A stretch of DNA of 64,000 bases from Oscillospiraceae bacterium. GTDB taxonomy: Bacteria > Bacillota > Clostridia > Saccharofermentanales > Saccharofermentanaceae. This document shows, in pieces, positions 1-9,175 of the stretch; the stretch's first letter is position 1, and each line of letters starts with the position of its first letter. The notes under the pieces are model-generated. The model had not been told where the DNA came from. It made no database searches and saw only the letters and a program-made list of their open reading frames with translations. The stretch spans positions 248,001 through 312,000 of the forward strand of contig FWXP01000002.1 of NCBI GenBank assembly GCA_900176545.1, in the 5' to 3' direction. Made by a program: the position numbers and the translations under genes.

Positions 1-104
1 ATAACACGAGCGCATTGCCCTAATGGAGAACTGGTATGGACATTCCATGTTTAATGCACAGTAGTTGATTGTGCCATTTAGTATCTTTTGTTCCTATAAA
101 AATG

Positions 105-140
105 AAAGGAGCTGTCTCATTGTTTTGAGACAGCCCCTTT
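105..140 (-). terminator. Intrinsic terminator of the hydrogenase gene
   Basis: A 9-bp stem (GCTGTCTCA with TGAGACAGC), extended by AAAGG/CCTTT on either side, closes over a short loop. Read on the minus strand it is followed by a U-rich run. It lies about 13 bases past the hydrogenase stop codon. The 104 bases before it show no gene I can support. Confidence 0.8.
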
Positions 141-153
141 AACTTTTCTTATC

Positions 154-1656
154 TTAATCCAACTCGATATCTTTTAGCTCAAGCGGCGGTACCGGTTTTG
201 TGGAGGCTTGTACCATCTTCTCGATCTCTTTCTTGGCCTTGTTGACGTCGATAAGAGTACCTGCACCTGCAACGCATCCGCCGGGACATGCCATACCTTC
301 AATGAGGACTCCGTTCTTCTTGCCGTTCTTGGCAAGGAGGAGAGCTGTTCTGCAGTCTGCAAGACCTTCGTAGTGCTCGCACTTTAATTCTTCGTTTGGA
401 TAATATTCTTCCATGCACTTCTTTATGGCATCCATGACTCCGCCTGCTACTGCGTAGCCTCTTCCGGCACCCGTGGCATCGTGAAGAGAACCCTTGGATT
501 CTATGGTAGCAGGATCGATGCCTCTTGCAGTGAAGATGGCATCTAATTCCTCGAAGGTTATAACGAAGTCTACGTCAGATCTTACGGTCTTTCTCATAGC
601 CTCGAGCTTTTTGGAAGCGCAGGGTCCAATGAAGACTACCTTGGCGTCGGGCTCTTTCTGCTTTATGCTCCTGGCTGTTGCTACCATGGGGGTGAGCTCC
701 AAGGAGATCTGATCCTTGACCTCAGGGAAGAAGAGCTTTGCCAGCATCGCCCAGGAAGGGCAGCAGGAAGTAAGAGCGAAAGGCTTATCTCCGTGGATGA
801 CATTTTCTACATAGTCCCTGGCTTCGCTTATACAGCCGATGTCGGCGCCTAATGCTACCTCGTATACTTCGTAGAAGCCCAGAGCCTTTAATGCAGCGTA
901 GATCTTGTCTTTCGTTGCTTCGGGACCGAACTGGCCGATATATGCGGGTGCGATCTCCGCTATTACCTTGGTTCCGGACTTCATGGCGCGGATCATCTGA
1001 TAGAACTGGGACTTATCCGCGATGGCGCCGAAGGGGCAGTTGACCATGCACATACCGCAGGAGAGGCACTTATTCTGATTGATCTTCGCTCTTCCTAATT
1101 CATCGCTTTCGATGGCCTTTATGCCGCAGGATAATGCGCAGGGGCGAACTCTCTTTCCGATAGCATCGTAAGGGCAGCTTGCTTTGCATTTTCCGCACTT
1201 GATGCACTTTTCCTTATCTATCTGGGAGTGACCGTCTACCATGGTGACGGCACCTACGGGGCATACTTCCACGCAGTTGTGCGACAGACAGTTGCGGCAG
1301 AGGTTAGATACCTCGTATACGTTGTCTTCGCAGGATGCGCATGCAGAAGGTATTACCTGCATAAGAGGGGCCTCGTAGTAGACCTCGTCTACGGTGCTCT
1401 GGTCAAGTCCGTTGGTGATATGTACGGGCTTGTTGGCAGGGCGCAGGGAAAGACCCATGGCGAGTCTTGCTCTCTCAGCGCTGATGGCGCGCTCCTGGTA
1501 GATGTTGTCTCCGAATTTGGGAGTCTCATCGGGGGAGATCTTGTAGGGCAGTGCCTCCAGATCGTCCTTTACGTTCTCTGATTCATATGCGATACGTGCG
1601 ACTTCGACAAAGACGCTCTTTCTTAGTTCCGATACGGGTGTATGTAATCCTCTCAT
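154..1656 (-). CDS. Monomeric [FeFe] hydrogenase with ferredoxin-like domain
   Basis: Cytoplasmic iron hydrogenase of 500 aa that couples ferredoxin-type electrons to H2 production or uptake. An N-terminal region (1-100) precedes cysteine-rich 4Fe-4S motifs at about residues 106-210, including CIKCGKCKASCP and CLSCGMCMVNCP. The H-cluster domain carries motif L1 TSCCPSW (296-302), L2 GPCASKK (344-350) and L3 EGMACPGGC (453-461), so all cluster-binding cysteines are present. L2 has Gly where well-studied enzymes have Met before Pro-Cys. With the single-subunit layout this resembles the group B monomeric hydrogenases, an assignment from family knowledge. The ATG is chosen because GGAGGA lies about 10 bases upstream. 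The gene stands alone, with its own terminator. No maturases (HydE/F/G) are in the window. Confidence 0.93.
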   Translation of the reverse strand: MRGLHTPVSELRKSVFVEVARIAYESENVKDDLEALPYKISPDETPKFGDNIYQERAISAERARLAMGLSLRPANKPVHITNGLDQSTVDEVYYEAPLMQVIPSACASCEDNVYEVSNLCRNCLSHNCVEVCPVGAVTMVDGHSQIDKEKCIKCGKCKASCPYDAIGKRVRPCALSCGIKAIESDELGRAKINQNKCLSCGMCMVNCPFGAIADKSQFYQMIRAMKSGTKVIAEIAPAYIGQFGPEATKDKIYAALKALGFYEVYEVALGADIGCISEARDYVENVIHGDKPFALTSCCPSWAMLAKLFFPEVKDQISLELTPMVATARSIKQKEPDAKVVFIGPCASKKLEAMRKTVRSDVDFVITFEELDAIFTARGIDPATIESKGSLHDATGAGRGYAVAGGVMDAIKKCMEEYYPNEELKCEHYEGLADCRTALLLAKNGKKNGVLIEGMACPGGCVAGAGTLIDVNKAKKEIEKMVQASTKPVPPLELKDIELD

Positions 1657-1746
1657 AAGCCATTATTTCCTCCATATCAATTCTATCAGCGCGTGGGAAC
1701 TTTGTCATGGGTATGGTAGAATAAAAACGGATAAGGAAACTGTGTT

Positions 1747-3411
1747 ATGGATACAAGGAGATTACGTAAGGCGAACCGTGGTTTTAACGTCGTTGTCATC
1801 AGCTTCGTAGCGGTTTTGTTTGTGTTATTTTTCCTGATATGGATAGATACGGGGTCTGCGACAAGAGACCTGGATTCGACTTCAACTTCACTTCAATATA
1901 ACTGGAATAATGCGGACGGTTCCCACGGGGATCTGGATGTTCTCGAAGGAGAGCAGTCATTCTTCTTTGCGCTGGACGGAAGTTCGATCGAGGGAAGAGA
2001 TCTTTGCTTCAGGACGAAGAATACCAACTTCAAGGTGTACCTGGACGACGAGCTCATATACAGATACGAGCCTGAGGTCCCTGTCCTCTACGGAAGATCC
2101 TACGGTACGTTCTTCCATTCTATCCCGCTTCCTGAGTACGAGGGCGTAAGGACTCTCAGGATCGATACCCACGCAGAATACTCGGGTGGAAACGGCTTTA
2201 TCAAGGAGTGCCAGCTCCAGTATGGAAGCCGCTATCTGGTTAAGCTCTATGCGGAAAATACGCCTAACTTCCTTCTGGCTGTCTTCATGTTCGCCATCGG
2301 TGTCATACTCATGTTAGGCGGAGCTGCCGTGGCGGGCTCTTCCAGTAAGGGCAGAGAGATAATATCCATGGGCCTTTTTACCGTCCTGTCCTCTTCGTGG
2401 ATCGCATCCGAGACGGCCTTCTTCCAATTAAGCAGCAATAACCCCGCCGCAGTGCATTTCATGAGCTATATCCTGCTTATACTCCTTCCGGGCTCTGCCA
2501 TGCTCTTTATAAGAGCCTTCGCGAAAAGAAACCGCAGCCTCATATGCAAGGTAATGATATGGATGTCGCTCTTTTTGTGCTTTACCGACGTTGCTTTCAC
2601 TCTAATAGGCATCGCGGACTACCACGACATGATCGTCTTTACGCAGATCCACATAGGCGCCGCGATAGTAGTATCTTCCGTAAGTATCGTTATCGCCGTG
2701 AAGAGACGCGAGATCCAGAGAAGAGCCACGAGGCTTCTTGTAGCTGCTTTTTTCCTGGCGATAGCGGGAGCTTCAATAGACCTGTGGAGATATATCTGCC
2801 TTGATGTATCTGCGGATAAAGCGCTCTTCTTCCGCATAGGAATCCTTGCTTTTGTAGTAATAATGAGCGCATACGAGGCAAGGGAGCTTTATAAGTACAG
2901 AAGATATGCCATGGAGGCGGATACCATGAGAAAGCTGGCGCATACAGATGCACTTACGGGTATCGAAAACAGAATGGCTTTCACAGAGTATGAGAATAAT
3001 ATAAGAGAGCAGTCGTCGGAGGATATACTTCTTGTTCAGCTTGATATCAACTTCTTAAAGAGAGTCAACGACGAGTTCGGTCATGTGGAAGGCGATAAGC
3101 ATATCGCTGCTGCTGCATCCATAATAAGCGACTGCTTCGGTGGCTCGGGCCGCGTGTTCAGGACCGGCGGCGACGAGTTCATCGCCACGGTAGAAGGTCT
3201 CGCAGGCAAAGCCAAATACGACGAAGCCATCAACAAGATGGAGCAGGAGATCGCCAAGTACAACAAGGCCAACAAGCCCCCGATCCCTCTTCAGATCGCC
3301 TACGGCATGGCCGAGTATACAGGGCACGGCAAGAACCCCGAGGAAGTCCTCAAGGAAGCCGATACTCAGATGTACCTCATGAAGACGCGGATGAAGGAAG
3401 AGAAGGAGTAA
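1747..3411 (+). CDS. Membrane diguanylate cyclase (GGDEF) with extracellular sensor
   Basis: 554 aa. One N-terminal membrane helix (about 17-37) is followed by an extracytoplasmic domain of roughly 150 residues, then about seven membrane helices (about 175-380), a short linker and a C-terminal GGDEF domain. This order matches 7TM-DISM-type sensors. The active-site motif RTGGDEF is intact at about residue 475, and the metal-site segment QLDINFLKRVND is present, so the protein should make cyclic di-GMP. No RxxD inhibitory site lies at the usual place before GGDEF, so product inhibition at that site is not expected. The signal sensed by the outer domain is unknown. The gene is divergent from the hydrogenase, with a TAGAAT-like -10 about 30 bases upstream. 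Confidence 0.9.
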   Translation: MDTRRLRKANRGFNVVVISFVAVLFVLFFLIWIDTGSATRDLDSTSTSLQYNWNNADGSHGDLDVLEGEQSFFFALDGSSIEGRDLCFRTKNTNFKVYLDDELIYRYEPEVPVLYGRSYGTFFHSIPLPEYEGVRTLRIDTHAEYSGGNGFIKECQLQYGSRYLVKLYAENTPNFLLAVFMFAIGVILMLGGAAVAGSSSKGREIISMGLFTVLSSSWIASETAFFQLSSNNPAAVHFMSYILLILLPGSAMLFIRAFAKRNRSLICKVMIWMSLFLCFTDVAFTLIGIADYHDMIVFTQIHIGAAIVVSSVSIVIAVKRREIQRRATRLLVAAFFLAIAGASIDLWRYICLDVSADKALFFRIGILAFVVIMSAYEARELYKYRRYAMEADTMRKLAHTDALTGIENRMAFTEYENNIREQSSEDILLVQLDINFLKRVNDEFGHVEGDKHIAAAASIISDCFGGSGRVFRTGGDEFIATVEGLAGKAKYDEAINKMEQEIAKYNKANKPPIPLQIAYGMAEYTGHGKNPEEVLKEADTQMYLMKTRMKEEKE

Positions 3412-3421
3412 TATCAGATAT

Positions 3422-3449
3422 TTGAAAAGCTACGTGAGCGCAGTATAAT
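3422..3449 (+). promoter_or_regulatory. Sigma-A-type promoter of candidate small RNA
   Basis: TTGAAA (3422-3427), 16-base spacer, TATAAT (3444-3449). No start codon with a ribosome binding site follows before the terminator at 3503-3538, so the transcript would be short and non-coding. Confidence 0.5.
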
Positions 3450-3455
3450 CTATGT

Positions 3456-3538
3456 ATAAGAGGTGTTACCCTTAGACGGTTACCTCAGTTTAGGACAAAT
3501 AAATGACCGTGACTTTTGGTAGGGTGACGGTCATTTTT
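3456..3538 (+). ncRNA. Candidate small structured RNA
   Basis: An inferred transcript of about 83 nt between the promoter at 3422-3449 and the terminator at 3503-3538. A 5' hairpin can form between GAGGT and ACCTC. In addition GTTACCCT (3465-3472) can pair, with one G-U, with AGGGTGAC (3521-3528) in the terminator loop and 3' arm, giving a pseudoknot or a structure that competes with termination. I do not recognise the family. It could instead be untranslated DNA with chance promoter-like sequence. Confidence 0.4.
3503..3538 (+). terminator. Intrinsic terminator
   Basis: Perfect 8-bp stem ATGACCGT/ACGGTCAT with a 16-base loop, followed by TTTTT. It ends either the GGDEF transcript or the candidate RNA starting near 3456. 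Confidence 0.75.
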
Positions 3539-3619
3539 ATGCCTGCCCCTTTAGCACTATAGAGAGTGGATCCGTTAATGTATGGGGAAATTCCGCTTTT
3601 TGCACAGTGCCCGTACTAA

Positions 3620-3648
3620 TTGACATGCCCTATTTAATAAGATATAAA
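3620..3648 (+). promoter_or_regulatory. Promoter of the AspT-like transporter gene
   Basis: TTGACA (3620-3625), exactly 17 bases, TATAAA (3643-3648). It lies about 55 bases before the ATG at 3704 and just after a terminator, so the transporter is an independent transcription unit. Confidence 0.75.
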
Positions 3649-3703
3649 AGTGTAGGTTTTATTTAGTTAACTGCTGAAATCTATTAAAGAGAGGGTTTGG
3701 AAC

Positions 3704-4993
3704 ATGAATTTCGACGGCTTTTCCGTAAAGCTTATCGAGTTTCTCGATCACTATCTGTTCAGCATCAAGGGCACTACACTCGTACTGTTCTTTATGTTCG
3801 CGATAATAGCTATCGGGTATCTCATCGGCAAGATCAATATCAAGGGTGTATCCCTGGGTACTGCCGCTATCTTCATGGTAGCTCTTGTGTTTGGTCACTT
3901 TAAGGGCGTAACGGTCGGTTATGCAGGTCACGAAGGATGTATCGCAGGTTGGGCAGGAAGCCTTTCTACCATCGACACTTACTTCAAGATGATCCAGAAC
4001 ATGGGTCTCGTATTATTCGTAACATCAGTAGGTCTTATCGCAGGCCCCACGTTCTTCAAGAACTTGAAGAAGAATGCTACGTCCTATATCCTTCTCGGAG
4101 CACTTATCATATTGTCCGGAAGTATCGTTACTTTACTCATCACGATGTTCGTTCCCAAGATGACATCAGCTATGGCAGTCGGCCTTATGTCCGGATCACT
4201 TACAAGTACACCTGCCTTCGCTGCTGCTCAGGGCGCCATCGGCGAGGAAAGTCCTTACTACAGTGAGATCGCAGTAGGACATGCTGTTGCTTATCCTTTC
4301 GGAGTTATCGGTGTAGTACTGTTCGTACAGATCATCCCCAGGCTCCTCAAGGTCAATATGGATGAAGAGAGATCCAAGCTCGCTCCCGTAGGTGAGTTCG
4401 AGGCAGCTAAGGGTCCTGAATCCAAGCTCTTCGAGCTTGATAAGTTCGGTCTCGGTGCTTTTGCTATCACTCTCATGGTGGGACTTCTTGTAGGAAGCAT
4501 CAACATCCCCCTTCCCGGAGGATCCGTATTCAACCTCGGTGCTACCGGCGGTCCCCTGATCATGGCATTGGTATTCGGTCACTTCGGTAAGATCGGCAAC
4601 ATCAGCATGAAGGTCAAGGAGCATCTCCTTAGTATCTTCCAGGAGTTCGGTCTCGTTCTCTTCCTTATCGGTGCAGGTATCGAAGGCGGCGCTGAGTTCG
4701 TTGATACTCTCAAGGTATACGGCGGCCTGATCTTCCTCTGGGGTGCTCTTATCACTCTCGTACCTCTTCTCGTAGGTTTCTTCTTCGCAAGAAAGGTACT
4801 GAAGCTGAGCCTCCTGAACAACCTCGGTTCCATCACGGGCGGTATGACAAGTACTCCCGCACTCGGAGCTCTTATCCAGTCCACGGGTACATCCAACGTA
4901 GCTTCCGCTTATGCTGCTACTTACCCCATCGCACTGGTACTCGTAGTACTTGCTTCCCAGTTCCTTACATACGTACCTAATCTTGTAGGATAA
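3704..4993 (+). CDS. AspT/YidE-YbjL-type membrane transporter
   Basis: 429-aa integral membrane protein with about ten hydrophobic helices and a clear internal duplication. Each half ends in a similar signature, SGSLTSTPAF in the first and GGMTSTPALGAL in the second, and the segments GLVLFVTSVGLIAG and GLVLFLIGAGIEGG repeat. This matches the aspartate:alanine exchanger (Asp-Al_Ex, YidE/YbjL duplication) family of anion exchangers. The RCK/TrkA-C domains found between halves in YidE and AspT are absent, leaving only a short hydrophilic linker (about 225-250). Substrate cannot be read from sequence; amino acids or dicarboxylates are the family precedent. The RBS GAGAGGG precedes the ATG, and the gene is monocistronic. 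Confidence 0.85.
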   Translation: MNFDGFSVKLIEFLDHYLFSIKGTTLVLFFMFAIIAIGYLIGKINIKGVSLGTAAIFMVALVFGHFKGVTVGYAGHEGCIAGWAGSLSTIDTYFKMIQNMGLVLFVTSVGLIAGPTFFKNLKKNATSYILLGALIILSGSIVTLLITMFVPKMTSAMAVGLMSGSLTSTPAFAAAQGAIGEESPYYSEIAVGHAVAYPFGVIGVVLFVQIIPRLLKVNMDEERSKLAPVGEFEAAKGPESKLFELDKFGLGAFAITLMVGLLVGSINIPLPGGSVFNLGATGGPLIMALVFGHFGKIGNISMKVKEHLLSIFQEFGLVLFLIGAGIEGGAEFVDTLKVYGGLIFLWGALITLVPLLVGFFFARKVLKLSLLNNLGSITGGMTSTPALGALIQSTGTSNVASAYAATYPIALVLVVLASQFLTYVPNLVG

Positions 4994-5017
4994 GAAGCGG
5001 CTTCTTTTGAACTTCAA

Positions 5018-5051
5018 GGCCCGGATGACCTTATGGTCGTTCGGGTCTTTT
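5018..5051 (+). terminator. Intrinsic terminator after transporter
   Basis: GGCCCGGATGACC pairs with GGTCGTTCGGGTC (several G-U pairs) across a TTAT loop, followed by TTTT. Confidence 0.75.
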
Positions 5052-5223
5052 AGTTTGTCTTGCTGTTGGGTGTTTTTGTTCGAAATGGCGCTGAAAACGG
5101 CTGTTTTGTGTACGTCTCGTCACTCATATGTGTCAAAGTTGCAATATTTCGTGAAGAACCCCCACAAATCAGAAAATTCCGCTAAAATATATGCTGAAGA
5201 TCAGTATTTATGAGGTTACGACT

Positions 5224-5895
5224 ATGATCAGAGTACTTACGGTCGAAGACGATGCGGCCATTTCCAATCTTATATATATGACACTTACGGATGCCAGGTA
5301 CGACTGTACCGTGGCTACCGACGGCGAGGAAGGATTAAGGCAGCTGGAGAACAACACATGGGATCTGGTGCTCCTTGATCTCATGCTTCCTAAGGTAAGC
5401 GGATATGAGCTCCTGGAGATCATAAGGAAGGAGACTGATACACCCGTTATCGTCATCTCCGCCATGAACCAGGTAAGCGACAGGATCAGGGGACTTAGGA
5501 TGGGTGCAGATGACTACCTTTGTAAGCCATTCCAGATCGGCGAGCTGGTTGCCCGCGTAGAGTCGGTGCTTCGAAGGACTATAAAGCAGCCCGAGATGTT
5601 CTCCTACGGCGGCATATCCGTCGATGTAGACTCCAGAAGAGTATTCGGTCCCGAAGGCGAGATCCTCCTCACGACCAAGGAGTTTGATCTTCTGGATACT
5701 CTTATCAGGAACAAGAATATCGCGCTCACTCGTGAGTATCTTTACGAGAGCGTGTGGAAAGAAGAGTACCTGGGGCAGACCAGGACTTTAGATAACCACA
5801 TCCAGAGACTTCGTAAGAAGCTCGGATATGATGATGTGATCCAGACCGTATTCAGAATAGGATACAGACTCTACGTACCGGACAGCAGAACATGA
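5224..5895 (+). CDS. OmpR/PhoB-family response regulator
   Basis: 223 aa. Receiver domain with acidic pair VEDD, phospho-acceptor Asp in LVLLDLMLP (about residue 53), and the conserved Lys in CKPFQ. The C-terminal winged-helix domain (about 130-220) contains TTKEFDLL and HIQRLRKKLG. The start at 5224 is preferred over an in-frame ATG 33 bases upstream because the protein then begins directly with the receiver strand (MIRVLTVEDD) and GAGGT lies at a normal distance. It overlaps the kinase gene by ATGA, so the two are translationally coupled. Target genes are unknown; the membrane protein downstream is a likely co-regulated partner. Confidence 0.93.
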   Translation: MIRVLTVEDDAAISNLIYMTLTDARYDCTVATDGEEGLRQLENNTWDLVLLDLMLPKVSGYELLEIIRKETDTPVIVISAMNQVSDRIRGLRMGADDYLCKPFQIGELVARVESVLRRTIKQPEMFSYGGISVDVDSRRVFGPEGEILLTTKEFDLLDTLIRNKNIALTREYLYESVWKEEYLGQTRTLDNHIQRLRKKLGYDDVIQTVFRIGYRLYVPDSRT

Positions 5896-7304
5896 AATTT
5901 TTCTCCAAGCTCTATTTCTCGATGTTAGTATTGATAATTCTGGCACTTGCAGTGACAGAATACTTCATCGTGGCCTTGAGCTTGGATTCGGCGGTAGATA
6001 CCCAGTTGAAATCGGCACTGGATAACCACCAGCTGGTAAAGTATGCGATCCAGTCGGATATACTTTCGGCGGCACAGAGCTCCACCGGTGAGATCAGTGA
6101 TATCACATTGAAGCGAATAAGTGCTTCGGCTTCTGAGTCCATGGGTGTTCCGCTGGCTTTGTTCGAATATCCTTCAGGGAAGCCTGTGATAGATAATATC
6201 AAGATCACCATGCCGGAATTCGTTATAACTGAAGGACAGATCGAGTATCTGCCGAAGACGGCGGGAAGCAACAGTAAGCTCCTTTTTTCTGCCAGCCTGC
6301 TGACTCAATCTGATACGACATATCTTCTCGTTACCCAGAGCGATCTGACACCCGTGTACGATCAGGTTGACGATATGGTATTGAACTGTGTATGGGTATT
6401 CCTCGGAGTTACCGCCGCAGGTATCGTATTTGCCCTTGTATTCTCGGGCTTTATCACTAAGCCTATCAACGAGCTCGCCACGGTCGGCGTCGGATTCTCC
6501 CAGGGAGATTATTCCGGCAGGGTAAAGGTCAGGAGCCGTGACGAGATAGGCAAGCTCGCATCGGTATATAACCATATGGCCGATTCCATCGAGGAGAAGA
6601 TCTCTGATCTGGAGCTTGCCGTCAAGCAGAGAGAGGATTTTACCGCTGCTTTTGCCCATGAGCTCAAGACTCCCATGACAAGTATCATCGGATATGCGGA
6701 TACGCTCTACCAGAAGGACCTTTCAGAGAGCGAGGCAAGAGCTGCAGCGGGCTTTATCGTAAATGAGGGAATGAGACTCGAGTCCTTGTCCTTCAAGCTC
6801 TTGGAGCTCATGACGCTTAGAAAGAACGACTTCCTTCTGGAGGAGATCCAGATGAGTGATTTCCTTAAGGATATCGAAGATACCATAAGACCGGCTGCTG
6901 CCAAGAAGGGAATAAGGACCTTCTTCGACTATGAGCCGGGCTATGTCAGGATGGAGATCGACCTCTTCAAGACTCTCGTACTGAACCTTATAGACAATGC
7001 CATGAAGTCGGGTACATCTGATGTAGCTGTACTGGGACAGAGCAAGGAAGGCGTCTACATGATCGCCATCGTTGACCACGGCCGCGGTATCCCCAAGGAT
7101 GAGCTTCAGAGAGTAACAGAAGCATTCTATATGGTAGATAAGGCGCGTTCTCGAAAGGAGCACGGTGCGGGACTCGGACTGGCGCTCTGCGAAAGGATAG
7201 CTGAGATACATAACACCAGACTTGATATAAGGAGCCGCGAGGGAGAAGGTACGGCTATCAGGTTAAAACTCAGGTTGGAAGAGGGATCTGATGATGTTGA
7301 ATAA
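5892..7304 (+). CDS. Sensor histidine kinase
   Basis: 470 aa. N-terminal membrane helix (about 9-28), extracytoplasmic sensor of about 130 residues, second helix (about 165-188), HAMP linker, HisKA domain with phospho-acceptor His in FAHELKTPMTS (about residue 255), and HATPase domain with N box NLIDNAMKSG, G1 box DHGRGIP and G2 box HGAGLGLALC. All catalytic motifs are intact. It pairs with the regulator immediately upstream (4-base overlap) and overlaps the next gene by about 11 bases, giving a three-gene operon. The signal is unknown. Confidence 0.93.
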   Translation: MKFFSKLYFSMLVLIILALAVTEYFIVALSLDSAVDTQLKSALDNHQLVKYAIQSDILSAAQSSTGEISDITLKRISASASESMGVPLALFEYPSGKPVIDNIKITMPEFVITEGQIEYLPKTAGSNSKLLFSASLLTQSDTTYLLVTQSDLTPVYDQVDDMVLNCVWVFLGVTAAGIVFALVFSGFITKPINELATVGVGFSQGDYSGRVKVRSRDEIGKLASVYNHMADSIEEKISDLELAVKQREDFTAAFAHELKTPMTSIIGYADTLYQKDLSESEARAAAGFIVNEGMRLESLSFKLLELMTLRKNDFLLEEIQMSDFLKDIEDTIRPAAAKKGIRTFFDYEPGYVRMEIDLFKTLVLNLIDNAMKSGTSDVAVLGQSKEGVYMIAIVDHGRGIPKDELQRVTEAFYMVDKARSRKEHGAGLGLALCERIAEIHNTRLDIRSREGEGTAIRLKLRLEEGSDDVE

Positions 7305-8151
7305 GGATAAGAACAACAAGCCTTCCAAGGCCGGGAAGAAGATCAGGCTCAAGCCCGCTCTCGGCGGGATCACGCGCTATATCGGAACGGCAGTCGCTAC
7401 CGTTCTTATCGTGGGGGTAGGTGTGTTTATCCCGGCTTTTCTCCTAAGGAGCAAATCTGATATCAAGAACCTTCCTCAGGGGTATGCGGATATAGCGGAT
7501 GTTCAGCCGTATGGTGCAGAGTACGCACAAAGTGCCAAGGGACTTCGTACTGCAATCACAGGATACGATGATTACGTTTTTAGTAATTCGAGCATTATCG
7601 ACGAAACTGCTATCCCCCATACTGACGCTTACAGGAGCAACGGATATGCGGGTATCGGGATACAGGATCCTGCAGGTACCGGTGCCGGAGCAACGAGTGA
7701 ATTCGTATACTCCTATACTAACCTGCTCGCAGAGGACTTCGGATATGAAGCCCCTGAGACATTTGAGGTAAGAAACATCTCTGAGGAGCTTTGCCTGGTA
7801 GGTGAACTCTATTACGATGACGGGTTTCTTCTGGACAGATCTACCGGTGTCCCGATCTGGATGGGCGTAACGGTGGTGAGCGGTCCTGACGGACTCACCG
7901 AGCAGCAGATGAACCGACTTTTCAATCAGACTGTGGCTCTGTATAACGATTTTACGGGTCTTGATTTCTTCGAGGATAATGGTGATGCGTCCTACGATCC
8001 CTATGAACTTACGTATTCTCATTCCATGAAGAGTTCCAACGGGGATTTTGTAATAACCACGGACTCCTATGGGAATCTGTATTATCCAACCGACGGATCA
8101 GATGAGGGTTACACGGTCTGGTGGATCACCTTCACTGTCACGGCATATTGA
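7294..8151 (+). CDS. Membrane-anchored extracytoplasmic protein of unknown function
   Basis: 285 aa that I do not recognise. A basic N terminus rich in Lys is followed by one strong membrane helix (about 30-52), then an acidic outer domain rich in Tyr, Asp and Gly. The second of two adjacent ATGs is preferred because GAGGGA then sits about 7 bases upstream. The gene starts inside the histidine kinase gene, so translation is coupled. A protein made in strict linkage to a two-component system is often its sensor partner, modulator or main target; here that is inference only. No cysteines or catalytic motif stand out. Confidence 0.7.
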   Translation: MLNKDKNNKPSKAGKKIRLKPALGGITRYIGTAVATVLIVGVGVFIPAFLLRSKSDIKNLPQGYADIADVQPYGAEYAQSAKGLRTAITGYDDYVFSNSSIIDETAIPHTDAYRSNGYAGIGIQDPAGTGAGATSEFVYSYTNLLAEDFGYEAPETFEVRNISEELCLVGELYYDDGFLLDRSTGVPIWMGVTVVSGPDGLTEQQMNRLFNQTVALYNDFTGLDFFEDNGDASYDPYELTYSHSMKSSNGDFVITTDSYGNLYYPTDGSDEGYTVWWITFTVTAY

Positions 8152-8159
8152 TCGCAGGA

Positions 8160-8189
8160 TAGAAAGAGTCTTATCTTTTACAGTATAAT
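8160..8189 (+). promoter_or_regulatory. Promoter giving a probable leaderless mRNA
   Basis: TAGAAA (8160-8165, 4/6 match to TTGACA), 18 bases, TATAAT (8184-8189). Only 6 bases separate the -10 element from the ATG at 8196, so transcription should begin at or within a base of the start codon. Confidence 0.6.
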
Positions 8190-8195
8190 AGGGAC

Positions 8196-9080
8196 ATGAA
8201 TAAAAAGATCATTTCCTTTGTGATGGTCGCTCTCGTAGCGGGAGCTGCCGTCGCGCTCATAATAGTACGTAACTTTGATAAGCTCACCGGCAGTCCTACT
8301 CTCGTAAAGCCGACTGTCGTAACCGAGATACCGGCAGGATCTGATATCGATCCGGCCGGAACTTCAGCTTCCGATATACCTTCCGTGCAGATCAACAGTG
8401 TTGATGATGCAAGGACCGTCATATCCGATTTTGCTTCGGATAACGGCCTTACCCTGGCTGATTATCCCGAAGATATGGTTAATCTCCTGGCAAGAAATCC
8501 GGAAACACTTGATTATGTCCTGAACTTTCCTCTTCATGCCCCTGAGGCTGATCCTGATATCGATCTTACTGGCGAAGTGAGCCGTGTTCAGATCCCCAGG
8601 CTCTATCAGTGGGATATGAGATGGGGATATAAGATATACGGCAGCGGTCCCATGGGACTTACCGGATGCGGACCTACGTGCCTTTCCATGGTCGCCATCT
8701 ATCTTCTGGGCAATACGGATATGAATCCCGCCTGGATGGCCGATTATGCCATGAACAACGGATATTATGACTATGAGGATAACTCCGGAACATACTGGAG
8801 CCTCATGACCGACGGCGCATACGGCCTCGGCATAGACGTGGTGGAGATAACCACGGAGGAAGACAGGATGAAGAGGAACCTCGATGTAGGCAATCCCATA
8901 ATCGCCATAGTAGGCGAGGGCCAGTTTACGGACGGCGGACACTTCATAGTCATCACCGGATACACGGATGAGGGCTTTACCATCAATGACCCCAACAGCA
9001 TCGCCAATTCGGAGCGTATATGGTCATTTGAGGAGCTGGAGCAGGAAGTTATCACCCTCTGGGTATTCAGGATTTTGTAA
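8196..9080 (+). CDS. Membrane-anchored C39-like cysteine peptidase, copy 1
   Basis: 294 aa. N-terminal signal-anchor helix (about 5-23), a short Pro/Asp/Ser linker, a small helical region (about 65-110), then a papain-like C39_2 domain (about 128-290). The catalytic Cys lies in LTGCGPTCLSM, the His in GGHFIVITGY and the Asn/Asp in NDPNS. It probably acts outside the membrane on a peptide or peptidoglycan substrate. Close paralogue of the next gene; shared blocks include TGCGPTCLSMVA and NNGYYDYE/DNGYYDYE. There is no ribosome binding site, and the -10 box ends 6 bases before the ATG, so the mRNA is probably leaderless. Confidence 0.85.
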   Translation: MNKKIISFVMVALVAGAAVALIIVRNFDKLTGSPTLVKPTVVTEIPAGSDIDPAGTSASDIPSVQINSVDDARTVISDFASDNGLTLADYPEDMVNLLARNPETLDYVLNFPLHAPEADPDIDLTGEVSRVQIPRLYQWDMRWGYKIYGSGPMGLTGCGPTCLSMVAIYLLGNTDMNPAWMADYAMNNGYYDYEDNSGTYWSLMTDGAYGLGIDVVEITTEEDRMKRNLDVGNPIIAIVGEGQFTDGGHFIVITGYTDEGFTINDPNSIANSERIWSFEELEQEVITLWVFRIL

Positions 9081-9175
9081 ACTCGAGCAAAAAATTGCAA
9101 CTCTGACACATCTACAACACTAAGAGGTGACAAGTCTTCGGTAGGATGTAATTGTAAACCGAACGGAGGCTTTGT

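Noticed and set aside
4196-5017. Long open frame antisense to the AspT-like transporter (273 codons)
   Set aside because: Shadow of codon bias in the real gene: no ribosome binding site or recognisable domain, and complete overlap with a clear membrane transporter.
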